Both the position numbers and the translations under genes were made by a program. Of a stretch of 60,000 bases of DNA, positions 13,448 to 24,921 are shown in pieces. Position 1 is the stretch's first letter; each line of letters opens with the position of its first letter. Below the pieces are notes generated by a model. The model saw only the letters and a list, made by a program, of their open reading frames with translations. It made no database searches and was not told the DNA's origin. The DNA is from Apostichopus japonicus (Eukaryota > Echinodermata > Holothuroidea > Aspidochirotida > Stichopodidae), in contig NC_092573.1 in NCBI RefSeq assembly GCF_037975245.1, positions 25,265,265 through 25,325,264 on the forward strand. The letters run 5' to 3'.

Positions 13448-13562
13448 ATAATTCCTCGATAATTAACATTATTCATATCATCGATAATTAATATCATTTT
13501 ATCGATAATTAATATTATTTATTTCATCAATAATTAATATCATTTCATCGATAATTAATATG
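13448..13562. repeat. About 25-bp tandem repeat of CGATAATTAATAT
   Basis: Five copies of TCGATAATTAATATCATTT-like units, the reverse complement of the three-unit array at 11181-11240. Confidence 0.9.
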
Positions 13563-13929
13563 ATGCCATAAACGAAGGAGTGGGCAATAGACTTGATTAC
13601 CGCATTCCCCACCTACATCCAGGACTCCCCGTCTAATAGCAAACTATATGGGCAGAATACACCATATGTACGTACTTATAGAGTATTATTGGTCTCCAAT
13701 ATGACCGGAATTACCGGAATGCATATAATCTTTGAATTGCTTTTAGTAGTTGTGCAGTTGGTAGGATAACGTGGAATCTGCCGTCAGTTGTTTTAGTTGA
13801 TCCTTCTAAACTGTTGCTTCCCGTGGATGTTAATTCAAGCTAGGTCACGATATGCATTATGAATTGAAGGCGCAACTACCTGTATCTGGTGTGTTTGTAT
13901 ACATACATTATAAATACCAGGAGAGCAGC

Positions 13930-14288
13930 CAGTGGCGGAGCTAGGGGTATTGGTCAGGGGGGCGAGAATGGTCTGTAGGGGCGCTATCGACACTATCTAA
14001 GCGGAGCGCCACCACAGGTTGGCGCGGAGCTTGCAGAATTTGTTTTGAGTAAAGATACTCCCTAGATCGCCGGAAATGACCCTTTCCGGGCTAATTTTAT
14101 TAAAAAAAATTACCATAAAGACCTCCGTTAGAGCATTTTGTCAGAAAATTGCACCAACAAAATGTGACAAATGTCAATAGGTAGAGGAGAGTGCAATAAA
14201 AAAGTCAATAATCGCGAATAAAAAGTGGTAAAAAGCTGAAAAGGGCGCCAGCAGTCCATTTGAGTCCTGTATGGACGCTCCGCCACTG
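13930..14288. mobile_element. hAT-like MITE (359 bp)
   Basis: Perfect 12-bp terminal inverted repeats CAGTGGCGGAGC (13930-13941 and 14277-14288) flanked by a perfect 8-bp target duplication AGAGCAGC (13922-13929 and 14289-14296). An 8-bp TSD and CAGTGGCGG-type ends are typical of hAT transposons. It contains the CTAAGCGGAGCGCCACCA core shared with 22.85, 24.85, 51.1 and 52.0 kb. There is no coding capacity. Confidence 0.9.
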
Positions 14289-14296
14289 AGAGCAGC

Positions 14297-16158
14297 TTCA
14301 ATTGTTGTTGGTTTTGGCCCACCCATGCAGTCGCTCTATTCTCGTTGACTGGGTGGGCAACGCTGGATTTTCTGATTTTCCATGCAATTATACAATAGTA
14401 ATTTCAACGTTGTTTAAAAACAAACACTGCTTGGGGTATTTTTAATATATAAAAACAAACAGAATGTATTCCATATAATTATTTTCATATAAACCCTGCA
14501 GGCTATTATCAGTGACTGTTATCTACCTTCAGTTGGGTTGAAAAACATTCAGTCCGATTAATTTGTTAAAAGTTACAATAATATATCAGCACAACCTTGC
14601 GTTGTTATTAAACTACATAATGTAAGATTTAAATATGCCTCAGAATACACCGATGGACGTCAACAAGTTTTAGGACCCCAACATCCCCCATCATTGGGGG
14701 GGGGGGGTCGTATGCAATGACCCTACAGCCAAATCCCTCATTCGTAAAATTGAGATCCGTCTAGAGCCCGAGCTCATGCCCTAGTTCTACCTAAATATGT
14801 CGGGGGATTTTTGGAATCTCCTCTCCCAGCCCAGCTTTGAAATGATGTGCACGTTGTACTAGGTATTATAAACCACAGAGGCGTTGATCCGTTTTCAGGA
14901 TTGAAGGGCGCAAATTCACGACCGATACAAGCATTCCATGAATGCAAATGCACTTGAACTGAATCCTCTCCCCCCAGCCCCCAGCCCCCATCCCCCAGCC
15001 CCCCAGCCTACTCCATACGTATATTTACAGGAAGTAATTTAGTTCATTGTAAGAATCTACCAAAACGTGAGGAGGGGAGGGGGGTGGGGCAGAGAACTTG
15101 TGAGCCGTTTGTGAACCCATTTTATTTATGCTCCATTTGTTTTTAAGTGTAATCGCTTTTCTTGAAAATTCAAATTTCTCTCAAAATTCCTACCATTTCT
15201 TTCAATATTGGAAGACTGAGAAAATAGATTTCTACTTTTTTACTTTTTCGAAATTTTGACTACTTTATCTCAAATTGTCCATAATATCCTCAACGTTTCT
15301 TTTTATATCGAAATATTGACTTATTATATCAAAATAGCAACTTTCCTTTCTTAGAAAATTCGACGGATTTTGAAGGTATATGAAACAAGTGATCTTTTAT
15401 TTATTTTATTACCATTGTCATTTTTGCCTGGCTATCTCTTACCTGATACAAAGAGCCAGCTGAATGATCGAACACTGACATGGAGTGCATCTATAGTTAC
15501 AAAGTGGTTGAGGGGAGGGAGGGGGTGGGTGTGGGGATGAAACTTACTACTGTAGTTGTATTTATTGCAATAATTTCATGAATACTATATGACTTCTGGA
15601 AAAGGTGTTTGCAAGTGTTTATTCTAAACAGGTGCTTTAATATTCATATTTTAGGGCTTTGTTTATGAATCCACTAGCAATGGGGGGGGGGGGGTGGGTG
15701 GGGGCGATCCTACATTTGGCCCAAATTTTAACCAATGTGGGAGCGGGTACATACCCCTTCGCGGCGTCAGATCAACGCCCCTGATACCTTAGCCACAGTT
15801 AGACAACTTCTCTCATCACAAATGTTCATGATATAATTTGACATAATATCCACGTAAGTAATTCTCATTCTTCTATTAAAGACATAGGCCCCTAACCTTT
15901 TGGGTTGTTGTTTTATGCATATCTCTGATAGGAATATGAAGAAAAAAACTGTATAGGCAAAATCTACTAGGTCAGTAAAATAATTTTAATGGGTGGACGG
16001 GTAAGCTTCAATTTACTGGGCGGGCAAAATAACTTACCGGGTGGAGCCTTGCCCACCCAGATAGTGTGTTATTTACTTCCCTGTGTTCGCTTCGTGTAGT
16101 CCCATATCTTTGATATAATTATAATCGTATATAGTCGCCTCACATATTTTCTTTAATC
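14297..16158. other. Intergenic, no gene seen
   Basis: AT-rich sequence with G-run segments near 14694, 15073 and 15682 and a CCCCCAGCC repeat at 14970-15005. There are two passages of GGGTGGGC/GCCCACCC type (about 14320-14355 and 15990-16065). No coding signal. Confidence 0.6.
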
Positions 16159-16599
16159 CAAGGGCGTAGGAACCGGGGGGCTGGGGGGGGGGCGCCAGCC
16201 CCCAGTGAAAAATATGGGGGCGGAAGTATCATTTCGCCCCCGCGCTTCGCAAGTCAGAAAACCCCTTTTTTCACATGGTGATGACTTGTTTGTGCGATTG
16301 TGGATAATCATCAGTAAGGAACTAACTGCCCTTGGTGCTCAGAACATTTTGGCAGAAAAAAATCTCATTCGGAGCACCAAATTGCATCTAAGGCCAGGTG
16401 AAAATGCAAAATTACTTACAAAATGGAGCGGGTGTTGAAGTGTGCTATATTGCACCAAATTTCATCTGAGGCCACCTGGAAATGAAAACAAATTCCAAAG
16501 GGGAGGGGCACACTTCCTCCCCTTATACCCCTCCCCCAGGCCGGCCATCAGTCTTCAGCCCCCCCCCCCCCCACTCAAAAGTACCTTCCTACGCCACTG
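16159..16599. mobile_element. hAT-like MITE (441 bp)
   Basis: Terminal inverted repeats CAAGGGCGTAGGAA (16159-16172) and the complement of CAGTGGCGTAGGAA (16586-16599), 12 of 14 matching. Flanked by CTTTAATC and CTTTAGTC, a 7/8 target duplication. The interior is G- and C-run rich. Confidence 0.82.
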
Positions 16600-17965
16600 C
16601 TTTAGTCGCTAGAGTATAGCACTCTTTTTCATTTTTGCTTCAGCACCATCTACCTCTCAACATCGAGTGTACTCATTCTCGCGGAAAGTGACTTTCAGAC
16701 AGCAAATATCAAACACTGGCAGTAGTAATTTTCTAGCGTGTTAGATCTATCTATGAAGTGAAATTGCATGTTCAGAAAAAAAATCACACCCAGACAGATT
16801 TTTAGTGTCACTTTGTATACTCTTGGCACGATTCCAAATTCACGAATTCACGTAGTTTAATTGTGTGGTTATTAACAGACACACCAATGTAAAGGTCAGC
16901 ATTTTTGGGTGTTTTATACAGCAGCTGAATTGTACTACGATCGCTACAATCACAAAAGGGCTTGACGTAGGTGTGGTTAAGGTACGTCACGTTTCAACCA
17001 ATAGTGACAGAGCATTTTATCTCAATAGCTGAGGTCATGTTATGTTTACGCTGACTGCACACACACACAGAAGCTATATGTATGCCAATTGATATGAAGT
17101 CTAGCCATCCCTTCCCACCACCTTCCGTTTCCAACTCAATCTCCGGATTTATGTAAACTGGTAGGAGACTGTCTATTCTAGATGAGGTTACGCTTGTATT
17201 TAAGTAGTCTTGGCCAAGTCGTTTGTAATACTCTCCCATGCAAACTGTACATGCCCCATGGAGCAGGGAGTTGTTAACAAATCCCTGCTCAGGGTCCGTT
17301 TCTGCCTATCACGAATGTGCCTGCCCACTGTACTTTACATGCCCGAGGATCTGTCCTATACAAACCTAGTATCAATCGAAAGCGTTGCCGGGGGCGTTCT
17401 ATGGGCAGTACAGTAAATCATGGTCTGTTTTTACCTCCATGAGCAAATAGATACGAGAAAATAGCTTTGTGAAAAAGAAAAGTACACTAGGTTGTTCATA
17501 CTAGGTTCTTAACAAGACTAGTATTTCAGTGTTGCTGCAGTCTACCGTTACAAGTTCGATGCAGACTAATTAATTATATTAATTTTTATTGACTAAATCA
17601 AATACAGAAAAGTAGCTGGCAGAGAGTTCAGCAAGTGACCCAGCTTAAAACGACCCAGCTCAAAGCGACCCATCTACGGTTTTCTGGTTAGAGAGAACTA
17701 TAGTGTTTTTCAATACTACAAACTGTCTTTTCAGTATTAGACGCAGAGACAAGAAAGTTCCCTTATATATGCAGTGAATGTTCTCTTCTCGGCAATAATA
17801 TAACACATGGAGCTGGGCTTTCATATCTCAATGATGTGAGACTGGCAAACGTTGACTACCCTTTGTGTGTTTAACTTATAACAAGTTTCAACACCGTGCT
17901 TGTCAACCACTGAAGCTATAGTAACACGCACAGACATGAGAGTACAACACTTCAATGTACTAGAA
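16600..17965. other. Intergenic, no gene seen
   Basis: Short ORFs only. An imperfect inverted pair AGCAGGGAGTTGTTAACAAA and CCCTGCT lies near 17260-17290. Confidence 0.5.
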
Positions 17966-17973
17966 AATATACA

Positions 17974-18314
17974 CAGTGGCGGCACAAGCCCTTGCAATCT
18001 GGTGAGGGGGAGGGTGGGGCTAGGGGACGGCATATATGGGGGGATATAACACTGATATGGGAGAGGGTCTAAATGAAGGGTTCTTCTCTCCCCTTTGGGA
18101 TTTTTCTACAAATAAAGTGACTTGGATATAACATTTGACAAATTTTCACATTAATGCATTGCAGTGGAAGCAGTTTCTGATACAAGCGATTATAGACTAC
18201 TTCTATATATTTTGGATAAGTAGCAGATCTGATTGGGGTAAAACTGGGGGAGGGGGAAGGAGAAATCTGGGGGAGGGGGCATTGGCCCCCATGTACCCAG
18301 TAGCGCCGCCACTG
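17974..18314. mobile_element. hAT-like MITE (341 bp)
   Basis: CAGTGGCGGC at 17974-17983 and its complement at 18305-18314. Flanks AATATACA and ACCATACA match at 6 of 8 positions, as expected for an aged 8-bp TSD. G-rich stretches lie just inside both ends. Confidence 0.75.
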
Positions 18315-18687
18315 ACCATACAATAACCAAAACCAACAAAGTCAAGCACTACAAGAAGTTAAAATTCTTCTTTCAACCTACCCATAAAATATCTGCCCCA
18401 TTCAAGCACACGTACCGCCACTCCCCGCTCCCACCCACGTTCTGAATTCGAGAGAACAAGTGTATCTCAATACTGCACCTACATAATGTCAACTAGCGTC
18501 TACTGGTTGATTCTTGCTCATGCAATGTTTATATGTGCACAGGTGTACATTAATTGAGACTGTGATTTAATCTCCCACTGATAGCTCAGTCAGTCCGCTT
18601 TACTAACATTAGTTTCAGTACATAGCAGGAATATAGAGAAAATGGCATTTGTGTGCTGGTGTGCTAGTGTACAAAGATTGCCGTAGT

Positions 18688-18714
18688 CATTAGTTATCAT
18701 ACTGTATCAGAAAG
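18688..18714. repeat. Target-site duplication, left copy (27 bp)
   Basis: Identical to 18903-18929, starting CATTAGTTATC and ending CAGAAAG. The two copies flank the U2-headed insertion exactly. Confidence 0.93.
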
Positions 18715-18902
18715 ATACTTTTTAAGAAAAAGTCACCCAGGAAAGAACCTGGGCACGAAAACCAAACTACCAAACGACTGATCCGCTCTCAGCCCCAGTC
18801 CCCTTGCATCGGGACTGTGACTGTGTGATCATCGTCAGGTGTGTATCACCATTCCCTAAGGGAACAGATACTACACATGATCTTAGCCAAAAGGCCGAGA
18901 AG
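18715..18902 (-). mobile_element. U2 snRNA-headed SINE-like retroposon
   Basis: 188 bp between two identical 27-bp direct repeats. On the minus strand its first 41-42 nt match U2 snRNA from nucleotide 4 or 5 (CTTCTCGGCCTTTTGGCTAA, then GTGTAGTATCTGTTC including the branch-point-pairing GUAGUA) with a single mismatch. After that it departs from U2. The remaining ~145 nt contain two perfect hairpins (plus 18796-18817, 7-bp stem; plus 18736-18753, 6-bp stem) and end in a T/A-rich tail. The TSDs show it arrived by reverse transcription, so it is not a resident U2 gene. Confidence 0.85.
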
Positions 18903-18929
18903 CATTAGTTATCATACTGTATCAGAAAG
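18903..18929. repeat. Target-site duplication, right copy (27 bp)
   Basis: Perfect copy of 18688-18714. Its first base may also be read as part of the U2 head, so the junction is ambiguous by one base. Confidence 0.93.
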
Positions 18930-21654
18930 TGCGACCGTGACTTAACCCTCTTGAGAGTACAATTACAGCGAAAAACTGTTGGCGTCATGATTACTCTCCC
19001 CAGTGTTAACTTTGCCAAGTCATCCTGTTATTAAATTAGAAAGCTATTTGGAAATCAATCCTTATATTTTGGTTTGCGGGGGGTATCTGACGTATAGAAT
19101 GTGGGCGCAGAGCATTTGTTGCCAAACAGATGGCAGGAAACGATTTCGATCGATATGTAAAGACAGGCTTGGAATCGCTGTGATAAAATCAACAACAAAT
19201 CACGTGTCAAAACACGACATAGCCGGGAATAGTCTCAGACAATCCGGGTTTGCAGGGTAATTGCTCTGTAATGGTGAAACGATCTGTTGGTTATCCAGAC
19301 GGAGATAAGTTCCGTTTTCGCTTGTAATAAGAACAAAAATTCTAAAATTAACAGGCAAGGAAATAATTATATAGAAAACCTGCGTAAAATCTGAGACGTA
19401 TACCGGCGTACAAGTTAATCTCAGAGATTCATGTGCAATAACGACTGCATCATAAAACCGAATCCTAATTACAATTAGTTATGAGATGCTCCCGCATGCA
19501 GGCTATTGCCTACAGCTGCGGTACTTATCATGTAAAACTATATAACCGGTCTACTATAGAACCGAATAAAATATACAGAACGAATATTTGATCAACTAAA
19601 CTGACCTATTAGGCGTCTGAGAATAATTACCAAGTTTGAAAGAAATCATATTCAATCAAAGGGAAGGGTTGGGGGAGAGGGATGGAAGACGGATGGGGAG
19701 GTGGGGATGGAACTTGAAGGGGTGGGGAGAGGGGATGGAATAGGGTTGGGGGATTACCGTGGATTTATCTACTAGATAAAGTGAAAGATGTATAGTTATA
19801 TACCGTGATCAATTGATTAAAGGTAGGTATATAGTTGAATTGGTATTTCTTTTTTGCTTCGTTTGAACGCCTATTCATCTAAATGATGATGCGAAACGCA
19901 TACACTTGCATAATATGAATAATTATGCAAGATAGCCACGTATATAGTAGGTGGTTCCCCGTGCTATATATATATATCTATATAATTCAATAAATTTGTT
20001 TTCAGAACCGGGCATAAAGCTTTTCTTTAAGTTAAGGATTTTGATATTTGAAATAACAATAACAACTTTCAGATTTTAATCCTACGCATTCGCTGGTGAT
20101 ATGATCTATGTGGGTGTGGTTCTGTTACACGACATGGTGAAGAAGACAAGGCACACATTGACCACTTGTCACCAACTTTGTCGGACAGCAGGACAATTTC
20201 AAACCTTTTGGTCAGAAAAACAAGTTGTGATTCGATGGGATGTAGTCGACTTATCTTTCTCCTGGGATCACGTGGCACACATACCTGACCAGAGGGGAGG
20301 TCAGATGGGGGATACATCCCCAGGGTCAACCATGGGAACCGGGGTCAAACGGGGACCGGTGAAGTATGAGATATACAGAATATATATTCTCGTTTTCATA
20401 ATATACCAATATATGGGGAAATGTGAAGACTCCGAAAATGACGGCCGGTGACATAATAGCCCCCTTGGGTTTGGCCCGACCATACCCTCGACACATCTGG
20501 TAGCACATGATAATGACAGATAACATATGAGGAAGGGTGACTCCCCAGCCTTTCGGGTGAGAAAGGAAAGGGGGGCTTCGTGGTGAGAAAGGGAAGGAGG
20601 GGGGCTGAGAGGAGAGGTGGTACCAAATAGAACTAAGACTCACGATTATACATGATAATATAAGAAAACATAACAAATAGTAACATGAGAAAGTGTATAG
20701 GTCTATCCGTGATATAGCCATTGTATCGTACATTGGATTGTTTCGTATCACCTTACGGACGGCCACGAAAATTCGGGGGAACCTGATCTGAGAGGCGCTA
20801 TTGATATGTTACAGGTAGGATCAATTTATCCTTTGTTTCTACGAAATGTATGTCCGACAATAGTTTATAAATCGATCGTGGAACGAAACCAATACCTGAC
20901 AGAGATTTTATAGTACTCAACTAATCCAGCAACATTTAAAACAGAGAATCCAACTCCACACGCAGACCAGAGCTAGAACAGACTGACGAACATGAACAGT
21001 TGCGCCATCTGGCATCACCGACATCGCCAGGAACTGCGAAACTGCCAGGGTCGAGATGGGAGGCCCTCCTAAGATAAAGTGTAGATGGTTAACCAATTTC
21101 AGAGTATAACTATCCTATTTTCATGAGCGGATCCAGGAAGTTGTCCAATATCACCTTCTGAAGTTTCTGTTGGCACCAAAAGTTAACACCAAACACATTT
21201 TTAATCAAAACAATGTACACAGTGGAACTTGTTTTAGTACGCTATATTAGTGCTTGTTAAAAATTCTCGAATCTGATTGACCCATTGTCGTCATCTGGAC
21301 CGTGCAAAGGGTGTGAAGAAACAATTAATCCCGGCCCCATAATACTAACAATTTAGTTGTGTAATACAGGAGCCTGAAGCATCTCGGAATAACAAAGACT
21401 CTAAACTAATCGGGCCCCTAGGCTGATCCAGACTATTTCATACGCCGATTCGTATACTATAATTTTTTGTACGATTCAGCACTGGCTTTAAAACAAGGAA
21501 TATAAATATTGGAGACCCGCGCGAGTAATGACTACCTCCTACTCCTCCCACCCCTACATATAAACACGCACATAACACGCACGTATAGCCGAATGTCTTT
21601 AGGACGGCTGCTTATCCGTCTATGCCGGCGGGGGCGTCATTCATGGGGCGGCAG
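18930..21654. other. Intergenic, no gene seen
   Basis: Contains a G/A-rich stretch (19660-19755) and a GTCA-rich segment with an open but unrecognised reading frame (20101-20451). Near 20960-21070 the sequence is open in a frame reading QTDEHEQLRHLASPTSPG, which may be a retroelement scrap. Nothing can be named. Confidence 0.5.
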
Positions 21655-21880
21655 GGGACACGCCCCCACTTTTTGAAGCGTGGGGTATACAATATCAAAT
21701 GGTTTAGTGACTGACTCGTGTAGGCGCTTAACCTAGCAGGCTCAGGCTTATGAGATACACGAGTCAGTACTCGTGTATCTCATATAGGGAGCTCAAATAT
21801 TGTGCTACACGAGTTTAGTAGTTATTAATGTTTTATTCTTATCTGCTCAACCCCAGAAAGTATAAAAAAATTATCCGGTG
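21655..21880. repeat. Dispersed repeat, copy B, with internal palindrome
   Basis: Homologous to 1-210 in the same orientation. It contains a 14-bp perfect inverted repeat with a 6-base loop at 21750-21783 (ATGAGATACACGAG and its complement). Confidence 0.75.
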
Positions 21881-22027
21881 ATGAAACCTAACGCAATGGA
21901 AGAATAATGTCGAGGAGAAAGCAACCGCCTGCTACAATGTAACATGATTAGCGTGTATGGAATACTGCTGACGGAGATAACAAATATAAACACAGGTCAC
22001 GAGGCAGTTATAGTTTACTACCACGAA

Positions 22028-22135
22028 TGTGGGTGAAGCCCACACGTGCTTATGGATTACATCATCATCTTGTCGGGTGGCTTCCCAATTCAACATTTTA
22101 ACTCAAATTTGGAATCTAAAGCTAAAACTTGAATA
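22028..22135 (-). mobile_element. Body fragment of the tRNA-derived SINE
   Basis: Shares GGTGGCTKCCAATTCAACAT and ATTTGGAATCT with the SINE at 37850-37960, in the same orientation. No tRNA-like head is present. Confidence 0.6.
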
Positions 22136-22412
22136 GTTTCATTTGTCATTTCGGTGAGACCGTCAATGTTTTGTTTTGCATATTCATGACTTAACTCACA
22201 TCTAGGCGTGGTATAGCTCTTATAATAAGAATGGGTTTTTTTCTTCAAAAGTGCTTTCCAAAATTTTACCGTTTTTACACCTTTTCCCGTTAGTTTTAAT
22301 CAAAACACACTCACATATTCAGTCATTTAATGAAATTTCTCATCCATGAACAACACAGGTAGCAGGTGCGTATCCAGGGGGGGGGGGCGTTGGGGGCGCG
22401 CGCCCCCCGGGT

Positions 22413-22535
22413 AAGGAAAAGAGGAGAGAAAAAAAAGAGAAGAAAAAAGGGAAAAGGAGGGGAAAAAAGAAAAGGAGGAGAGGAAGGAAGGGAAAAGAAA
22501 AAGAAAAAAAAGAGAAAAAGGAGAAAAGGAGGGAG
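22413..22535. repeat. 123-bp uninterrupted polypurine tract
   Basis: Only A and G on the plus strand, without one pyrimidine. It follows a GC palindrome (GGGGCGCGCGCCCC) near 22395-22408. Confidence 0.97.
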
Positions 22536-22825
22536 TAGAAGATAGCCAAGACCTCGGGAAGAGAAAGATCCCTATTATATACACAGGGTAGCCAGTGACA
22601 GATCAAGGATTACGGAGGGGGTGTGCGCCTCACCCTACCCCTTACCCCGACAACTCCTTTTTTGACGTTTCCGTTTTTCCTCTCTCACTAATGTACTTGA
22701 ACTCGACCGAGTCGTCGGGGAACATAACGCATTTCGGGAAGGGGGCGACCGCCCCCCCCCCCGAGCAAATTTTCTTTATGACATCGCTAGTAATTTCAAA
22801 ATAGACAATGCTTAGATGCAACTTA

Positions 22826-22932
22826 CAAGGCCTGGGAAGTGTCATTTCCAGCGATCTGGGAGGCATTTTCGGCCAAAATTTTTTTTGTACGCTTCGCGCC
22901 AACTCATGGTGGCGCTTCGCTTAGATAGTTTG
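22826..22932 (+). repeat. Dispersed GCGCCAAC/GGTGGCGC core, copy 1
   Basis: A ~100-bp segment with CTTCGCGCCAACTCATGGTG and CGCTTCGCTTAGATAG, able to fold on GCGCCA/TGGCGC. Matches 24822-24921, and in reverse 13990-14095, 51072-51175 and 51990-52092. Confidence 0.8.
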
Positions 22933-22939
22933 CCTACAG

Positions 22940-23709
22940 CAAGGGCGGCGGAACCGGGGGGGGGGGGGCACAGGGGGCACGTGCCCCCCACTTTTCCTCA
23001 GGATAAAAATGTGCCCTTTTTCTACATAAAAATTTCTAAATAAAAAAAGAGTTTACAAAGCGAAACCCACGTCGAATGAAATATTTCGAGAAGTTTTAAA
23101 TGTTTACTACCACAGGCGTAGGAGCCCAATTTGATTTGGGGGGATGTAACGACTTGCCCGAAAAATATTACCAAAATTTTTCGCGCGCGGAGCGCGCGTT
23201 CAACATCTCAATGTGCATATCATATAGGCATGCGTTGGTTATTACATCGCATGCCAATAACATACAATCATTTGCCGTGTTATAACCCTTCCAAATTGGT
23301 TATAATTATTCGGAAAGTCGTTACAATAATAATGATCATAATAATATCAGTTTAACCATTGAAAAACACATGGAAATTTTTCTTTCTTTCAGTATTTTAA
23401 AATATTTCATTTGCTTTCATGCATGTATCGATCGCGTGTGCAGGGACTTGGACTTTATAATGATTTCACCTCATTGTGTCTTTTTCTTGTTTCCCAATTT
23501 GCACATTAGATATTGCAGTGCTAGTATGCATTGTTTCCTTGAGAGGGGGGGGGGTGGCGTTGATGGAGTGATGTGTATACGCAAATAAGATAATACAATA
23601 AGAGTTATAAAGGGTACTAAATATCAGGCTGCATCAATCCAATCGAATTTCTGCAAAGTGCCCTTCGACTTTGGTGCCCCCCAGATTAAAAGTGCTTCCG
23701 CCGCCCTTG
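22940..23709. mobile_element. hAT-like element with 14-bp TIRs (770 bp)
   Basis: Perfect inverted repeats CAAGGGCGGCGGAA at 22940-22953 and 23696-23709. About 100 bp at its left end and about 255 bp at its right end match, in reverse orientation, the two ends of the element at 51576-52233, but the middle differs. Flanks share TACAG but not a clean 8-bp TSD. Confidence 0.75.
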
Positions 23710-23854
23710 TTACAGGCTTCGCCCTCCCTTGCCAATTACTCGCTACACGCCTGTTCGAATTTGTAAAGCAAAGAGCAGATATAACATCATATCAATGAGC
23801 ATTGAAATGCATGTTCCACGATGAACAGCCTCAAAAACTGTCAATGTGTGTAGT

Positions 23855-24290
23855 CATAGGCGTAGGAGCCAGATTGGATTTGGGGGCTGTAATGACTTGC
23901 CCGAAAAAAAAGCCAAAATTTTTCGCGCGCAAAGCGCGCATTCAACATGTCGATGCCAATATCATATAGGCAGGATCGGTCATTACATTGTATGGCATCG
24001 TGTACCGCACGGTCCGTCAAAGTTGCACAGTATACCGCCGGATGCTAATGTAAACAACCAAATGTCTTATGCAGATGGAGAAAAAGCATACAAATCCATT
24101 TATGTCAAAACTCTCTTTTACAAAGGTAATGTCGGCCAAGCTTACAACTTTATTTCAATTACCAAGGAGATCATTTTAAGCTATTCATTGCTATTTATTT
24201 TTCTTTCAGTAGGTGCCCGAAAAAAATGGGAAAACAATTGGGGGGGGGGGGGGGCTGCAGCCCCCGCATCCTACGGGACCTACGCCTATG
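23855..24290. mobile_element. hAT-like MITE (436 bp)
   Basis: CATAGGCGTAGG at 23855-23866 and its complement at 24279-24290. Flanks TGTGTAGT and AGTGAAGT match at 6 of 8 positions. Its left ~150 bp, with TCGCGCGCAAAGCGCGCA, is shared with 23112-23260. Confidence 0.72.
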
Positions 24291-24821
24291 AGTGAAGTGT
24301 TCGGTTTCGATATACCTCATATCGGAAATATCTGCTATTTTTCTGTTCCTTCAACCAAGTTTGTAAAAGCCATTATAAGAGGTTGCAATATTTCTACACC
24401 AATAAATTAACTGTGTCGGAATTTTAGAAAATTTCCTCACCAACATGCTTCATCATACTTTCCTCTACTCGTGCAATTTTGACCTGTCTATTAGGGGTTC
24501 AAGGAGGTTTTTCTATAATGGTTGTCTATAGATTGAATTTTGTGCAACATTATGGGTATGTTTTCAAGTGATTTTATTCACGAGAAAAGTGAATTTTCAA
24601 ATTCTCAACAAGTAATGGGCTTAAAACCTTGAAAAGTGGGGCTTTCGGATATTGTGGGCCGTGACGTAGAATAACCTACAAAAGCAATGATCCATAGAAC
24701 ATGCAATCAGGTCGAACATGATGTGTGACTGGTGACAATCTTCAAAATGGTTATGGATGGAAAAAACTTTGGGGAAAAACTTGGTTCTCATGCAAAAGTC
24801 TACATCTGGTTGCTCATTTTC

Positions 24822-24921
24822 AAGCCCGAGAAGTGCCATTCCGGTGATCTGGGGGGTATCAAAACCAGAAATTTTCTTGTACGCTCCGCGCCAACCCATG
24901 GTGGCGCTCCGCTTAGATAGT
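24822..24921 (+). repeat. Dispersed GCGCCAAC/GGTGGCGC core, copy 2
   Basis: About 80% similar by eye to 22826-22932, containing CTCCGCGCCAACCCATGGTG. Confidence 0.8.

Noticed and set aside
18570-18605. tRNA-like A box (TAGCTCAGTCAGT)
   Set aside because: No B box at a suitable distance and no cloverleaf could be drawn.
18862-18903. A functional U2 snRNA gene
   Set aside because: Only the first ~42 nt match U2; the Sm site and later stem-loops are absent, and target duplications show an inserted copy.
20326-20766. 146-codon minus-strand ORF
   Set aside because: Pro/Ser/Phe-rich reading of a G-rich repeat segment, without a domain or splice context that supports a gene.
22327-22606. Two overlapping minus-strand ORFs rich in Phe, Leu and Ser
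   Set aside because: They read through the complement of the 123-bp purine tract; low complexity.
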